From NCBI GenBank assembly GCA_003342895.1, contig PTFA01000541.1:62001-126000 (forward strand): 64,000 bases of DNA. The letters are read 5' to 3'. This document shows, one piece after another, positions 21,669 through 33,735 of the stretch. The notes below the pieces were generated by a model, which was not told where the DNA came from, searched no databases, and worked only from the letters and a program-made list of their open reading frames with translations. Made by a program: the position numbers and the translations under genes. This stretch comes from Casuarius casuarius (taxonomy: Eukaryota; Chordata; Aves; Casuariiformes; Casuariidae). Within the stretch, counting starts at the first letter, position 1. Each line of letters opens with the position of its first letter.

Positions 21669-23879
21669 CATGTGTAAGTCAATATGTAATGCCAATACGT
21701 AAAAGTATTTCATGGCTGTCTCCACTAATTGTTAAATGAAATGCAAGTGAAAAATTGGAAGCAAAAGGAAACACCACTCTAAAGCATCTTTTCGTTTTCT
21801 TTTTTTTTCCTCTCCTCGAGCTACTGTGCAGGTGCTCCACTCTCCAGAGGAGAAAAATGTTTGACAGCAAAGGATATTTGTGTTGGCAGTATCACTTGAT
21901 CCATGTTTCAGGAGCCGAACTGGAAACATATTTCCACAAGGTACAGCCATGCATCATTAGAAGGAGCCAACTTCCATGGACTGGACAAGTAGGTCTGAGA
22001 GAGAGCAGATGTATAAACTATAATGTATCCAAAATCTGACAGACATATACTTGGAGCTGGGAAGAATCAGTAAAGGAGCAGCAGATTTTGCCTTTTCATC
22101 CCTGCTAACAGTCCAAGATTGGCTCTATATGCTGCAATATATTACTATACAGTTAGGCTTTGGAGCTCCCTCTGCAATGAAAGCCTCACTCCTCCTTTCT
22201 TTGTAGTGCTTGGTTTTCTACTGTTAGTAATGGATAATCCTGATTGCTTTGCAGCTGATCTCAGGCATACCTTGCATGTTCCTCCCTGTAAAACAACGCA
22301 GTCCTGCACAGGGCCCCATATCAGCATAGACTGAAAGTGAAACAGCTCCAGAGAAAATCCAGACATTTGAGTCAATCACATTTCCCCAGGGAACCCTCAA
22401 AGTGAAACCACAAATTCTTCTTGGTCGTGGATAAGCCCAACATGCCATGGTATTCCCAGGTGACTGGAGAACCTAACAGGTTCCTAGCCTTCTCCCCTGA
22501 GCCTGGACTACTATCTGCTGGGCAACAGGGAAAAGAGGCTTCACTGTCTCCATGCAGACATGATCAGTGATTCTTGCTCTTCAGATCTTCCTCTTCACAA
22601 CAAGACCAATCAAGTAAGGCACTAATCAGCAGGAGCTGAGGACCTTCCCAAAACAGGTCACTTCTGTAAAAGCATAAGGCTTTCAGCCCCCCATTCGTCC
22701 TTAGTCTGAGATGGTGCTAGCACAACATCACAGCATTACAGATGAGCCATTCATTAGGGATCTCCACCACAGGCTGTTCCCCTAACAGACCAAACCCTCC
22801 ATCATCTTCTTTCTCCAGAGATGTGATAGGAGGTACCACTACCACCTCAGGTCAGAATGGAGTGGAGAGGAGAAGCAGCAAGTGATACTACATGGAAGGT
22901 GACCATGTGCCTCCCTGCGGTGCTCCTTGGAGTGCAGTATCATAATTCCTGCCTGTTTCACAGCCCACATTATGCTCAAAATCTTGTTTGTGGGCAAAGA
23001 GGAAGCATGCTTTATATATAAAGCCAAGAATTTATTGTTAGCATAATTGAAATTTTAGCAGTCTAATTCAAGAATCATTTTTGGTCTAGATCTAATTATT
23101 ACAGGAGAAAAAGGAAAGAAAAGAAAAGAAAGAACACTTCTGTACAGAAAAAGTCTCAGTAATTGTAATAATACAATTAAAAGTTTAATACACCCACTGC
23201 TTAGTTTCTATCCCTTTTTCCTGCTGTTGTGTTCATGGTTCCACTGCTCCTCTGGGTCTTAAAGTTGGTATCTTCAGACTGCTGTGGGCAGGGGGTTGTT
23301 GTGATGAGCCTGGGTTGCCTCTGGGCTCCTTCACTGGGAGGAGTGTGATATTGATGGCTTCTTCTTCTTCACTTGAGGATTCACTTGGGGTCATTTTTAT
23401 ATGTGTGCTAACAAGCTTTTACACCTTTTTCTCTTCCTTCATTGGTCTTCAGCTCTATGTTGCAGCTGAATTTACTATAAATGATGCCTTTTATGTACAT
23501 TAGATACTATTTTTTATTCTCTTTCTTACCCCTCTACCCAGCTTTGTCCAGCTCCGTCTGCACTTTGACCATTGGTGAGTTGTTTGTAGCCTTAGGTCTG
23601 CAGTGCCAAGCCTCAGCCCCATCTCTTAACCCACGCCTGTGCTCCTCTGTGCCACCATCCTGTGCTTCCACATCGCAAGGCCCCTGCTTTTTTACCAGCC
23701 CTATATTTCTCTATAATACATGATTATGTTAGAGTCGTAAATATCTTATGGTACATAGCATAACCGCTTGTTATTGCTGTGCGTACAAAACTAGTGTACC
23801 ACACAAAGATTTGCATAATTAAAAAAAAAATAGCCACAGATACCTGGTCTATTAGAAAAATTGCTGTTACATCTCAGCC
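21669..23879. other. Non-coding DNA, nothing recognised
   Basis: No gene or clear repeat family recognised. Contains a short AAAG-rich tract at 23106-23132 and a small A run at 23821-23830. Overlapping short frames on both strands show no domains. Confidence 0.5.
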
Positions 23880-24200
23880 AAGCAAAACAAAGCTGCAGGC
23901 AGGTCAAGAAAAGTTCAGACAGAGCAAGCCTGACACGGCCGGAGACCTTGCAATCTCAGTGCAATGCCAGGCAGCTGGGCAAGACAGAGGCTGCAGGGCT
24001 GCAGCGGAGACCATTGGCCTGCCGAGGACAGAGCCTGAGGCAGGACCCAGCTGGTGGACCTGCACAAAACCCAGCACCAAGCCTGGCAGACCACCTCTGG
24101 ATGGACACCAAGAGGCACCAGGCATGGGAGCAAATTGTCCAGCTCATCCTTGGAGCTGATTTTCCCCGAAACTTTGACGCATACAATGAGTTAGTGTGTA
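23880..24200. other. GC-rich patch open in several frames
   Basis: By eye this stretch is clearly richer in G and C than the DNA on either side. Two plus-strand frames (23779-24159, 126 codons; 23861-24250, 129 codons) and three minus-strand frames (73, 72 and 96 codons) overlap in it. The translations are Gln/Ala/Pro/Gly-rich with no domain I recognise. Openness in so many frames points to composition rather than selection. It could be an unrecognised retroelement piece, a non-coding exon or a GC-rich regulatory site. Confidence 0.35.
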
Positions 24201-25539
24201 TGTGTGGTGGTGGGAAGGCTGGTCCAGAAGCATTCAAACCAGTCATGTAATCATCTGCTCACGGAGCTCAAGGAACTCATTGCTCATTTTCCAACACTGT
24301 ACAGAGAGAAAGCTTGTGTTACTTTTCAACCCTAATTTACATTAGAGTAATTCACAAACGTTCTGTTATATATGTCAGGGACAAATGTCCAGAGTGAAAG
24401 TTACTAAAATATGGTAAATTAAGAATTCTTGTCATATTGAGAAAATAGAAAAGTAACTCAAGCATTACTAACAATGTAGAGGTCAAGCCGTTCTTAACAT
24501 GCGGCCATGGATCTCAGTGGAATTACTTCCGTTTGGTTTGGAGGCTAGAGAATTTACCTTTTGCTTCAAAACAAATCTCTGTTTTCTTTCTACAAAGACA
24601 TCAGTAATCTGTAATTTTCTAATGTTTTTCTACCTTTCTTTTTCTTACAGGAGCATTTTCTCGATTTCATTTCCTAATGTATTTATTTACTGACCTATCA
24701 CATACCCATTACAATATTCAGAATGCAATCTGCCTTGCCACAACTTTTAAAATGTTTATCACAAACTTTTAATACTATCAACTGTTTTAAATAATCTGAT
24801 CAGGACAAAAATCCAAAATACTCTGATCAAAGAAATGCCTGCCAATGTTTTGAGTTTCAAATGTGTCTTGTTTGCTTTAAAAGACAGATTGATTTTTTAC
24901 AGTATTTCAAAACGCAGCAAAAATCTGTTGAAATACATAAGATGAAGTTGCATGTTAATTATCATTGTTAGCCTTAATGACTCTCTAGAGTTACTAGATG
25001 CTAGAACTAGCAGGAAAAGAAACATCAAAAAATCTGATTCATATCTTCTGAATCAAAGAACTGTATTGATGAAAAACGCAGCTTATTTTTAATTATCTAT
25101 GAGTTCATTTCACTGGGCCTAATAAAATATGTAATGTTCAGGTCTGAATAATAAGAAAGTTTTAACACTACCTTTCCAGGTGAATTTTTTTCTTCATACT
25201 CATTTACTTCACTGAAACTTCCCATATTTCTGTTACTTTCTCAAGCTCTCGCTAACGGTGGTACCAGAAGCAGTGGAAAGCCCCAGCAGAGTAGGGTGTC
25301 TGGTAAACTGCTGAGGTGTTGCGTTGAGCTAGGCAGACTTTTCAACATGTGACACTGCTGTTTCAGATTCTCTCCTCAACAAATCGATTAGTTCCAGATT
25401 TACAGGAAAATTAGACGTCTAAATTTCACCAAAATAAATAATGCCATCACAGGTCAACAAATCCTAGTTGCAGCTGTTCAGAAAGTGGATGAGCATGAAG
25501 GGAAATATTACTCTATGATTACCGTACTTATATATTGCT
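24201..25539. other. AT-rich non-coding DNA
   Basis: No gene seen. A pyrimidine run ending in TTACAG at 24625-24650 mimics a splice acceptor, but the following sequence stays open for only a short distance and is not coding-like. Confidence 0.5.
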
Positions 25540-25620
25540 TCTTAAGCATCCACTATCAGACATCATTGGAGACCAAATACTGGGCTCAGTGGAGCTTTAG
25601 TCTGACCTAGATAGAGGTTT
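25540..25620 (+). mobile_element. Ancient CR1-related LINE/SINE 3' tail
   Basis: The series 'catcattggagaccaaatac', 'tgggctcagtggagctttag', 'tctgacctagatagagg' follows the same tail as 19120-19270. It is more diverged and shorter. Confidence 0.5.
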
Positions 25621-28600
25621 TGCCTAGTGGAGCAGATCCTTAAATGCTGTGTCTACATTTCTTTTGTAATACCTGTTTGTCTTCTCTGTAGAGGTGTCAA
25701 CTCTTTGGGAAATAGTCTTTCTTTTCTGATATGATCGTGACCATAATTTGGTGTATACTATGTGCATCTCAAATAGCACCCAAAGGGGCTTAGAGCCAAG
25801 CCAGGAATCATCATGAGAGGCTGTGGGAGCTCAGGGCAGAAAAGGAGGAGGTTGGGAGGAACGATGTCCCTCAGACAAGCATCCATGGATTCCCACCATG
25901 CCTGTAAGACACATTACTGTTTGTACCAGGCTTCTGTTTTTCTTTTATAGATAATGTCCAGGTTACATACTTGCAAATGTAGTACTGTTTAATACTGTTG
26001 CAAAGTATGCAAAGTGGTGACAGCTCAGAAACTCATCTCTGGGTTGGGAAGTTGCCTTTTCTAACACAGAATAAATGGCTCTGACACCAAAGTACTTTCC
26101 GAAGAGAGACAATAGATGGCAGGAAAGCAAAGAAGCAATAGCACAAGGAAAGGGTTCACCATGCATAGCCTGGAATCTGGAGCTGGTATTATAATTTAAA
26201 GGATTAATTAATTTAAATCCATGTCCCCTTTTTGTATTTTCAAAAATTTAAGAGTCCGAAGCGCCCTGAAATAAAATCTGTCCAACATTTTGCAATATTC
26301 TATTTTCAATTCTTTAGCTGTATAGCACCAGTTTTCAATACTCTGTTCTCTTTCTTGCTTTCCTCCCTGCTAGAACTGCAGTGTGAATGTGTATTTATTT
26401 CCATTTTTGGAACCTAATCTCCCTGCCTGGCTGTGATTTATCACTACAGCTGGTCCAACAATAATTGTTCTATTTCTTTTAAACATACTTTTATCTCCAG
26501 GAGCATTCACTTAATGAAAGCAGAGACACTGGGTTTTAAATATGTATGGGGGATGGATACATAATGAATATTTATAGATATTTAAAATATTTAGAATGTT
26601 CAGAAATATGTTTATATTTTTTCCCCTCAGTATAATTGCATTTTTATAGTGTTTTCAATATTAAAACGTTTTTGCTCTACTTTGGCATTCATCTTGCTCT
26701 ATTGTCCTTTTTCTTTGTATCTGTTTGACTAGACCTTTTAATAGCTCAGGTCTCAGACTCCCAAACAGAGCAGAAATGCTTCTCAGCTTACAGACATAGT
26801 AATGTCAGATATTAAGTCTGTTTTTTCCTTTACAAAAAAATTATTTATTCTTAAGAAAAATGCCCCAGAATTTCCATAAATAGCCATGGAACTTTGCAGT
26901 TCTGTAAACTGTAGCAGATACAATAATAAATAGAGACTAAGTTTAGCATTGAGAAAACTGAACTCCAGATACCTAAACTCAATCAGTTTATTAGCATCAA
27001 ATGAAGAAAGCATTTTAAATGAAGTAAATTATTTATCTAAACAGCAAAGCCAAAACATGTTTGTTTGTTTGTTTTGCTGATTTGTGGGCAGGACCTTTCC
27101 AACTTGGATTTAACTCTCTAAAAGTGAGGCGTCTCACCTAACGTAATCCTGCAAACTAAAGCTCTCCTTTTCAGCAGAAAAAGATGCAGAAGAAAGTGTT
27201 GTGGAGGTGTCTGTGTTCTGTGGTGCCTACAGGAGGGGTGTGGACAATTAGCTGCGGGGAGACAACTAACCTTTCAACAGGAACAGTGAGGTAACTTGCA
27301 TCCTGAGGGGAATTCTGATCCAGAAAGAATATTTTCAGGGATTTAGAGCATTCTACTGATTTTTAATGAACTATCTCATTTTTAAAGATCATCCTGACTG
27401 GTTTTAACTCAGTCCTTTTTTTTATGAGACATAATACCATAAATGTAATAAACAAACAGCCATAGCTATACTGACTACTTTATGATATGTCTCTCATTCA
27501 ATATTAGTAGAAGAAATTTTTTAGATTGAAAATTGCATTATACTCTAGTTAAACTTAGTGTAAGTGAAATGCATTGTGGGTGCAACATCTCAGGAGTAAG
27601 GAAAGCCTTTATATGTTGAAACATCCATTAATATTAATAAATGCAACTACATTTGATGCTTATAAATTATTCTCCATATTATATAGCATATTACACATAG
27701 TTATAAAACATATCTAACAGTTGTGAATACAAACATTAACATATATATTATATTTATCATACAATTCAGACAAAGATATATGGCTGGTTAGGGTAAGATT
27801 AGGCACTGAGCTATTACCTAAATGGCTCTGTGTGGCCCTCTGTCCTCACTGGACCAGTCCCCATGAGGGACCTTCCATGAACTTTATAAAATTCTGTAGC
27901 CACAACTTTGCACAGTGTGACTCTGACATTCCAACAATCAGTCAAGGGTTTAATGGGTTTTAAGTGCAACGCTTGGGTCTCATGGTTGTAAAAAAGCAAG
28001 GACTTAAGGGTTTTGGTGGACAGGGGTCTTAGTGGCCTAAATTTGTCCTCTTCAGAGTTAAGTTTGGCTTCCCATCTGCAGGGCGCTCAGTGCAGTTTAG
28101 CAGAGCACTCTTCTGAAAGTAACTGTTTTTCCTTGGATGAGAAAGGAAGTCAAGTACATTGCTGTCAGCCACTGGTTTCACCATTTATATCACCAAGAAA
28201 AGCCTGTTGAAGAACTGCATTAGCAGCTTGCTATCAGACCGCAGAGCCAGCTCACACAGGACTGTCATTTGTCCTTAGAACAGTTCTCTGTTCTCTTGCG
28301 CATCTGACAAAACAGACATTCACCAAAAACTATTTTCCACCTTCAGTGATTGCAAGTATCCATGGAAATGTGTGTGTGAGGACATAGCGTGCCTGAGCCA
28401 AGGAGACATACTACAGAGGTTAACAACAGAGTTTCACAGACAGGCACGCAACTGTCACTGTGAATCAAGGCAGAAGCTCTCAAGTTAGGGAAGGCATGGA
28501 AGAAACTCACCCCTATAGCCAGAGCAGACCACACAAAGTGAAAAAACAGAGACCTTTTCACCTTGAGAAGCTGGAAAGACCTCCAGTTGCTTGAAGCAAT

Positions 28601-30459
28601 TTATTCTCTTTTGGAAATGCCTTTGCATCCTCATTAAGAAAATGAGCCAAAACCCAGTGCAGCAGAAAGGGTTTAGGACCAGAGCAGTGCTAGAAGCTCC
28701 CATTTGACCTTCCTTATTAGTGACTTTGTTCACCACTTCCACCACTCCTTTGGATGTGGTAGTGGTCATGCTGGGGGAAGGAAAGAGATGACCTTCTTGA
28801 GCCACTCCCGAATGAATGCTGCCATCTCGCCCACAGCAGCTCATTACCTTGACTGAGAAAGGAATCAAACAGCCACCAAGCAGAAGAAGAAGTGACAGCT
28901 CTGCATCGTGCAGCAGAGGAACAGCAAAATGCACAGAGGAGAGGATTTAGCCTTTAAGCTGTTTGTCTCTGTTGTCACAGCTATTAATCAATCTCTACTT
29001 AATGCCATTTCTTTCAATTCACTAAGTCCCTGCTGCCAAGTCAGTATAACCATGTCCTCCTCGCTGTCTGCCTGTCTCCTGACTTCACCTCCTTCCTGCC
29101 ATTTCTTCTCCCCCTCTTTCCTGCCTCCAAAAACCCATGTGGACTGGATTAATAGAAAGCAGAATATTTTATATAAGAATTTAAGTCATTGCTCTGGACA
29201 TTAGACTGAAAGGTCTTTAGAACATGGAGCATGTCTTCTCTTGTGATGGTGTTACCATTGGCCTTATACCGTCCTGAACCTGAAAAAAGACACTGGCCAT
29301 TACTGTAATGGACATTACAAACTTTTGGAAAAAATATCAGAAGAAATTTCCTGTTGAAAAAATTTTTCTATTGAAGTAGAAATAGAGGGAAAGAGTGTTT
29401 TTGGCAAAATTTCCCGTTGGGAAAGTTGAAATATCTCCTCAAATGTACCACAAAGGTTTTGGAAGAGCACGTTGAGACCAGTGCTTCATGGGAGTTTGGA
29501 GTTTGACTAGTGTATAACGCTTGTAAGGAAGGATGGAGAATGACTGACCCATGACTGTAGCTTCTATGAAGTTCATAGCAGAGAGCAAACGGCTCTGAAA
29601 TGGAAAGTTTCATTCTGAATCCATTTTGTTAGACCTTTCCATTACTTCAAAAGCTTCAACTTGTTGAATTTTTATTCCAGCTTGTGTTAAACATACATGG
29701 CAATATCGTGATATCCTTTAAGATGGAGTTTACAATTGTTTAAATCAGTTCTATTCGAAAACAGAAATAACATCCCCCCACTTTTCCATAATGCACAGAT
29801 TTCTTAAACTGTATTACTATAAAGCATGGCTTATTTATTCATTGGCGATATTCATAAATATTTGCTTTGTACTGTAATGTTCCCCTGCTAAGCTGAGCTA
29901 CACTCAACCTACAGAGCTGTAATCACATTATCTGGGCCCATACCAGGATGTGATATCTCTGTCCATAATGGCACTTAGATAATTGCTTGTCATATTTAAT
30001 CAAGGAGTCTGGACTGGTGATACAACTGCTACTGCAGGTAGAGAGAAGGAGCATTTATTTACAGAAGAGTGGAGAATGACTGACCATGACAGGCCAATCA
30101 GATATATGCATAATCCTTGGAATCCGTGAGTTCTGTGTAGTTATAAAGAAAGATAAAAAGATGCTTAACCTATACTAGCTGAAAACTGAGATGTTCCTGA
30201 GTGAAAGAGTATCAATCAAAGTAAATGATTTGTTATACTGGAAAAGATAAGACTTTTTGATTTTAAGGCCTTCCCCTTTATATTTATTTATTTACCTCAC
30301 CGATTTCTTTTCTTTTCCCTTAAAACTGTCAAAAACAGTGGTTTTTTTTCCTTTGGGGGGTTTTCTTTTGACAAATAAATCAAAAGAACTGGGTAATTAA
30401 TTCCTACTTATTTGTATAAACTTTCATCCTTGTTTTCAAACCTAATTTACCTGTTTTGA

Positions 30460-30529
30460 CCTTCCCCTTCCCTTCCCTTCCCTTCCCTTCCCTTCCCTTC
30501 CCTTCCCTTCCCTTCCCTTCCCTTCCTTC
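30460..30529. repeat. (CCTTC)12 satellite-like microsatellite
   Basis: Twelve perfect CCTTC units (30466-30525) inside a 70-base run with no purine on the plus strand. The complementary GGAAG strand is purine-only. Such mirror-symmetric tracts can form triplex (H-DNA) structures. It is not telomeric repeat. Confidence 0.95.
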
Positions 30530-30799
30530 GCTATCCTTCTCTTAGAAAAGGATTTCAAATCTCACATTAATATTGGAATTAAATTTATACCTAATGATGG
30601 AAACTCTAACAAGAACTTAAGAAAATCAGTCTGTCATTTCAGGTCTTTCCAGTTTCAAGTAAAGATGGGAATTATTTTAGATTGTATAAATATCTCCTTT
30701 CAAATAAATAAATGGGGTGAAATTTCCCTGGTGAAATTATAGGATGTCATAAAGACACAAAAGAGTAATGATGCCAAAGCAATTACACAAAATACATGG

Positions 30800-30815
30800 A
30801 AAAAAAAAAAAAAAA
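30800..30815. repeat. Poly-A tract, 16 bases
   Basis: Uninterrupted A run. No recognisable retrocopy lies upstream of it. Confidence 0.9.
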
Positions 30816-31599
30816 GGAATGCAAAACTTCTCTGCATTGACACATTTAAGAGATATATAATAGTACAATAATGAGGTAAAATGAACAGTCAAATTCAGGT
30901 TAATCAGTGCTCCTCTGTTCACTCACCAGCTAGGACATAGACAAAGAATGGAAGAATTTATAAGTGCAATAAAAATAGATTCAAATGGAACACTAAAGCT
31001 CGCAGAAATCTGCATGCCCTTGCAGATGCTATGTCAAAAACTATATTGTGAAGATAAGACAATGCAGAAACCTCCTAACTGGAAAGCTTCTTCTAAACAA
31101 GAGGAAAGATTATCTTTACAAATGAGTAATGACAGCTCCTGGAAAAAAGTCTGTTGAGGAATTTCTATGGAGGTAAGATGGTAGGTAACCTTCACACAGG
31201 TAAAACATTTTGGTCTGAAATTATAACACCAGCAAACTTTGCAATAACATATATATAGAAAATGCAGCAGATCTTCATATCATCTTCCAGCTTTCGTGTC
31301 AAACATCTATGAGATTATATTTTTTTGACAGACTGACTGCTGTTATGACATTTCTTAGACCACTGAGCTGTTGGAGACCTACTACTTATTTGTCCTCACC
31401 ATGCTAATTCCTCCAAAATATCACACTTAGGAGATTATGACTTTTGTCTCCTCTGCAGCACAGCTTGCTTGTGTCATGTCATCTAGTTTTTTGATGCCCT
31501 GTTGCCATGCAATGAGTTGTCTTTGTATAGCATGAGGAGCTACTCCTAGAGTAGCAGTTCTCTACAGAGGAAGAAGCAGACAACGAACACCTCCCTTCC

Positions 31600-31684
31600 C
31601 TCAGTGAGGCACTTGGTGACATTGACTTGTGTCTCAGCTTCTCCGCCTGTAAATTGAAAGTGAGAACTTGGTGCGGGGGGTTAA
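31600..31684 (+). mobile_element. Possible MIR-like SINE fragment
   Basis: The segment 'gtctcagcttctccgcctgt' followed by 'aaattgaaagtgagaac' resembles the MIR 'gcctcagtttccccatctgt' / 'aaaatggg' block, with a preceding 'gtgacattgacttgt' in place of the usual 'gtgaccttgggcaagt'. Short and diverged. Confidence 0.4.
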
Positions 31685-32614
31685 TAATGCTTGTTTAATT
31701 AACCCTGTTCATTAATCCCTTGTGAAAGGGTGGTGACGCAAGATAAGTGTGGTGTCTACTTTCTGCTTTTTCTTTTCTTCTTCTTCTTCTTTTGCCTTTC
31801 TTGTTTACATGTGTGTATTGGCTGTTGACAGCATCCAACTAGCCTGCTTTCGGGAACAGCACCACTTCCAGTCAGCATCTGCTCAGAGTTTCATTTTTAG
31901 CTCAAGAACACAACGTTCTTCAGGCACAAACAAGTGATACCCTAACATCTGAATCTGTTTCCAGAGGAGGATGCTGAGGGATGAAAGTCCAAGAACACCC
32001 TTTGCCAGGCTAACAAAAAATAACTGATTTTTTTTCTCTTCTTCCTTTAGAATCACTTCAGATGAGAGAGGCTGCTGTTTCTGTAGGTCAGTAGCATGTT
32101 TGGTATATCTCTCTCTGCACGCTGATTAAATACCCAATTCCACACACACATGCAGTAACACCCCTCTTCCCATGCTGTTTTCATTTTGCATCTTTGTCAG
32201 ATTCTAGAAGATTAATTTCTGTGAATGTGGAAATTATCCTTTAACCAACACCTAACTGAATTATAGCCCAATAATACATGTCAAGTTCAACTAAGCACGC
32301 TGTGGAGAAGCAGGAGGGAATGAGGCTGCCTCTGATGGTTTCATTAGGGGTCATTGTGTCAGCTTTGAAAGATTTCTCCACTGACCTCAGCACTCACACT
32401 GCTGGCATGCGTGTAGATGCTTAAATAGACCAAAGCAAAATTCATGTGCAATTTTTACAGGAAGTAAAAATGAGAACAGAAGAAGGAGAGGTATCAGGAC
32501 AAAGCAATACAAGTGCTACTGCACTTCTAATTTCTCTGTTTCAGGGAGTCACTCACTAGTCTTTTGGCCTGATATTTTTAGGTTAAGACCAGTGTCTCGA
32601 TCTAACAGGTTAAC
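31685..32614. other. Unique non-coding DNA
   Basis: No gene recognised. A TTC-rich run lies at 31766-31790. TAAT-core-rich sequence at 31682-31722 (two TTAAT-type sites and a TTTAATTAA) is noted but unsupported as regulatory. Confidence 0.5.
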
Positions 32615-32735
32615 TTAACGAGGATTTAGAAGTCTCAGATTCAGCGGAGCAGATTGTGCACCAACTTCTTAGATAACTTTGGTCAAGTCATGTAATTACT
32701 GGGTCTAGGAACTTCCACAAGCAAATGAGGACAAC
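32615..32735 (+). mobile_element. MIR-like SINE fragment
   Basis: The series 'agataactttggtcaagtca', 'tgtaattactgggtctagga', 'acttccacaagcaaatgagg', 'acaacaggta' tracks the MIR core and 3' region ('gtgaccttgggcaagtcact', 'taacctctctgtgcctcagt', 'ttccccatctgtaaaatggg', 'ataatag'). This is the clearest MIR-like piece in the window. Its presence fits an old amniote repeat layer. Confidence 0.6.
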
Positions 32736-33629
32736 AGGTATATTGGCAAGTGCAGAGAGTATAAATGTATCAAGGAGCAAGTGATGCCCAGACACTGAAG
32801 ACTGTGAAGGGACCATGGCAGCATTTCCCTCACACTGACTGGGGTCTGTATTCATTCATGTTGATTGCCCTGAGTTGGCAAAAGACATGGCTTACAAATG
32901 CCTCAATTATTTTTGCAAGTCTGGGTCCGTACATAGGAGCAGAGGCTGGCCCGTGTCCTGGCATGTTGGCCAAGAAGAGTCCTCACAACACTCACTCCAT
33001 TTTGCTGTGCTTCACTGCCCATAAATCATTGTGTCGGCCCCCCCAACCCCTCAATCAAGCAGGTCACAGGTAATGCAAAATAAACTGGCTCCAATCCTGA
33101 GAGCCACAGAGGTGAAGGGCATTCAGAAGGACAGTCAGTATCACATAATACATTGGCTTCATTATAATGTCCACTTGTGTACCTTCTCCAGATTCCTCAT
33201 TATGCTGGAAAAGTTTCACGGTGGGCATGGAAACAACTGGAACGAAAACAAGCAAGATGTTATGGCTCAAAACAGTAATGTGGAAAGTGGCAGTAGTAGT
33301 AAAAAAAAAAAGAGGTTGAAGAAGCCATTCAGACAATAGTGAGGTAGAAGTATCTAGGAAGAGCCTTGAGAAACCATGCAGTTTGGGAGCTGTACAGTAC
33401 CTGAATGGCAAAACCCATGATTATGAAGCATTATGCACTACTGAACCACTCCTCTAGCAATTAAGAGAGAAAGATGGGCAGCAGAGACAAGCAGGGCAGC
33501 AAACTCTGTTCTAGAAGTGGCTTTTGGTCCTTCTAGAGTCAGGCATGGACTTCACAAAAACTGAAGTCACTCATTTAAAGGAAAAGTGTAAGGAAGCTGG
33601 AAGCAGTGGTGGCAAAGAAACCTTACATT
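32736..33629. other. Unique non-coding DNA
   Basis: No gene recognised. Two 102-codon plus-strand frames (32765-33073 and 33031-33339) overlap a 115-codon minus-strand frame (33064-33411); none has a recognisable domain. Confidence 0.5.
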
Positions 33630-33735
33630 TGTTAGGTAGAACTTGATCAGTTTCTGCATGGGATTACATAATTCCTCCTGGTTGCAAGGGCATGGATACA
33701 ATGACCTTTCCAGTTCTTTGTCCCTAAAATGTTTG
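33630..33735 (+). mobile_element. Possible old CR1 3' UTR fragment
   Basis: The run 'ggttgcaagggcatggatac' then 'aatgacctttccagttcttt' resembles the CR1 3' UTR block 'ggactggactcgatgacct' followed by 'aggtcccttccagcc'. No terminal octamer is left. Confidence 0.35.

Larger units (their letters stand above)
25621..31599. other. Long unique AT-rich block without genes
   Basis: No exon or clear repeat family recognised in about 6 kb. It holds a GTTT tract (27057-27075), a CCTTC repeat and an A16 run, listed separately. The 149-codon minus frame at 28485-28934 has two hydrophobic runs but no recognisable family, and overlapping frames argue against it. Confidence 0.5.

Noticed and set aside
24625..24650. 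Splice-acceptor-like pyrimidine run ending TTACAG
   Set aside because: Similar runs occur at 6257-6271, 35366-35379 and 53461-53474, none followed by coding-like sequence.
28485..28934. 149-codon minus-strand open frame with hydrophobic runs
   Set aside because: No family resemblance, no splice or promoter context, and an overlapping frame in the same strand.
29180..29245. MIR-like 'actgaaaggtctttagaaca' segment
   Set aside because: Only one short block resembles the SINE tail; not enough to support a call.
30460..30529. Interstitial telomere or CRISPR-like array
   Set aside because: The unit is CCTTC, not the telomeric CCCTAA, and there are no spacers; it is a simple microsatellite.
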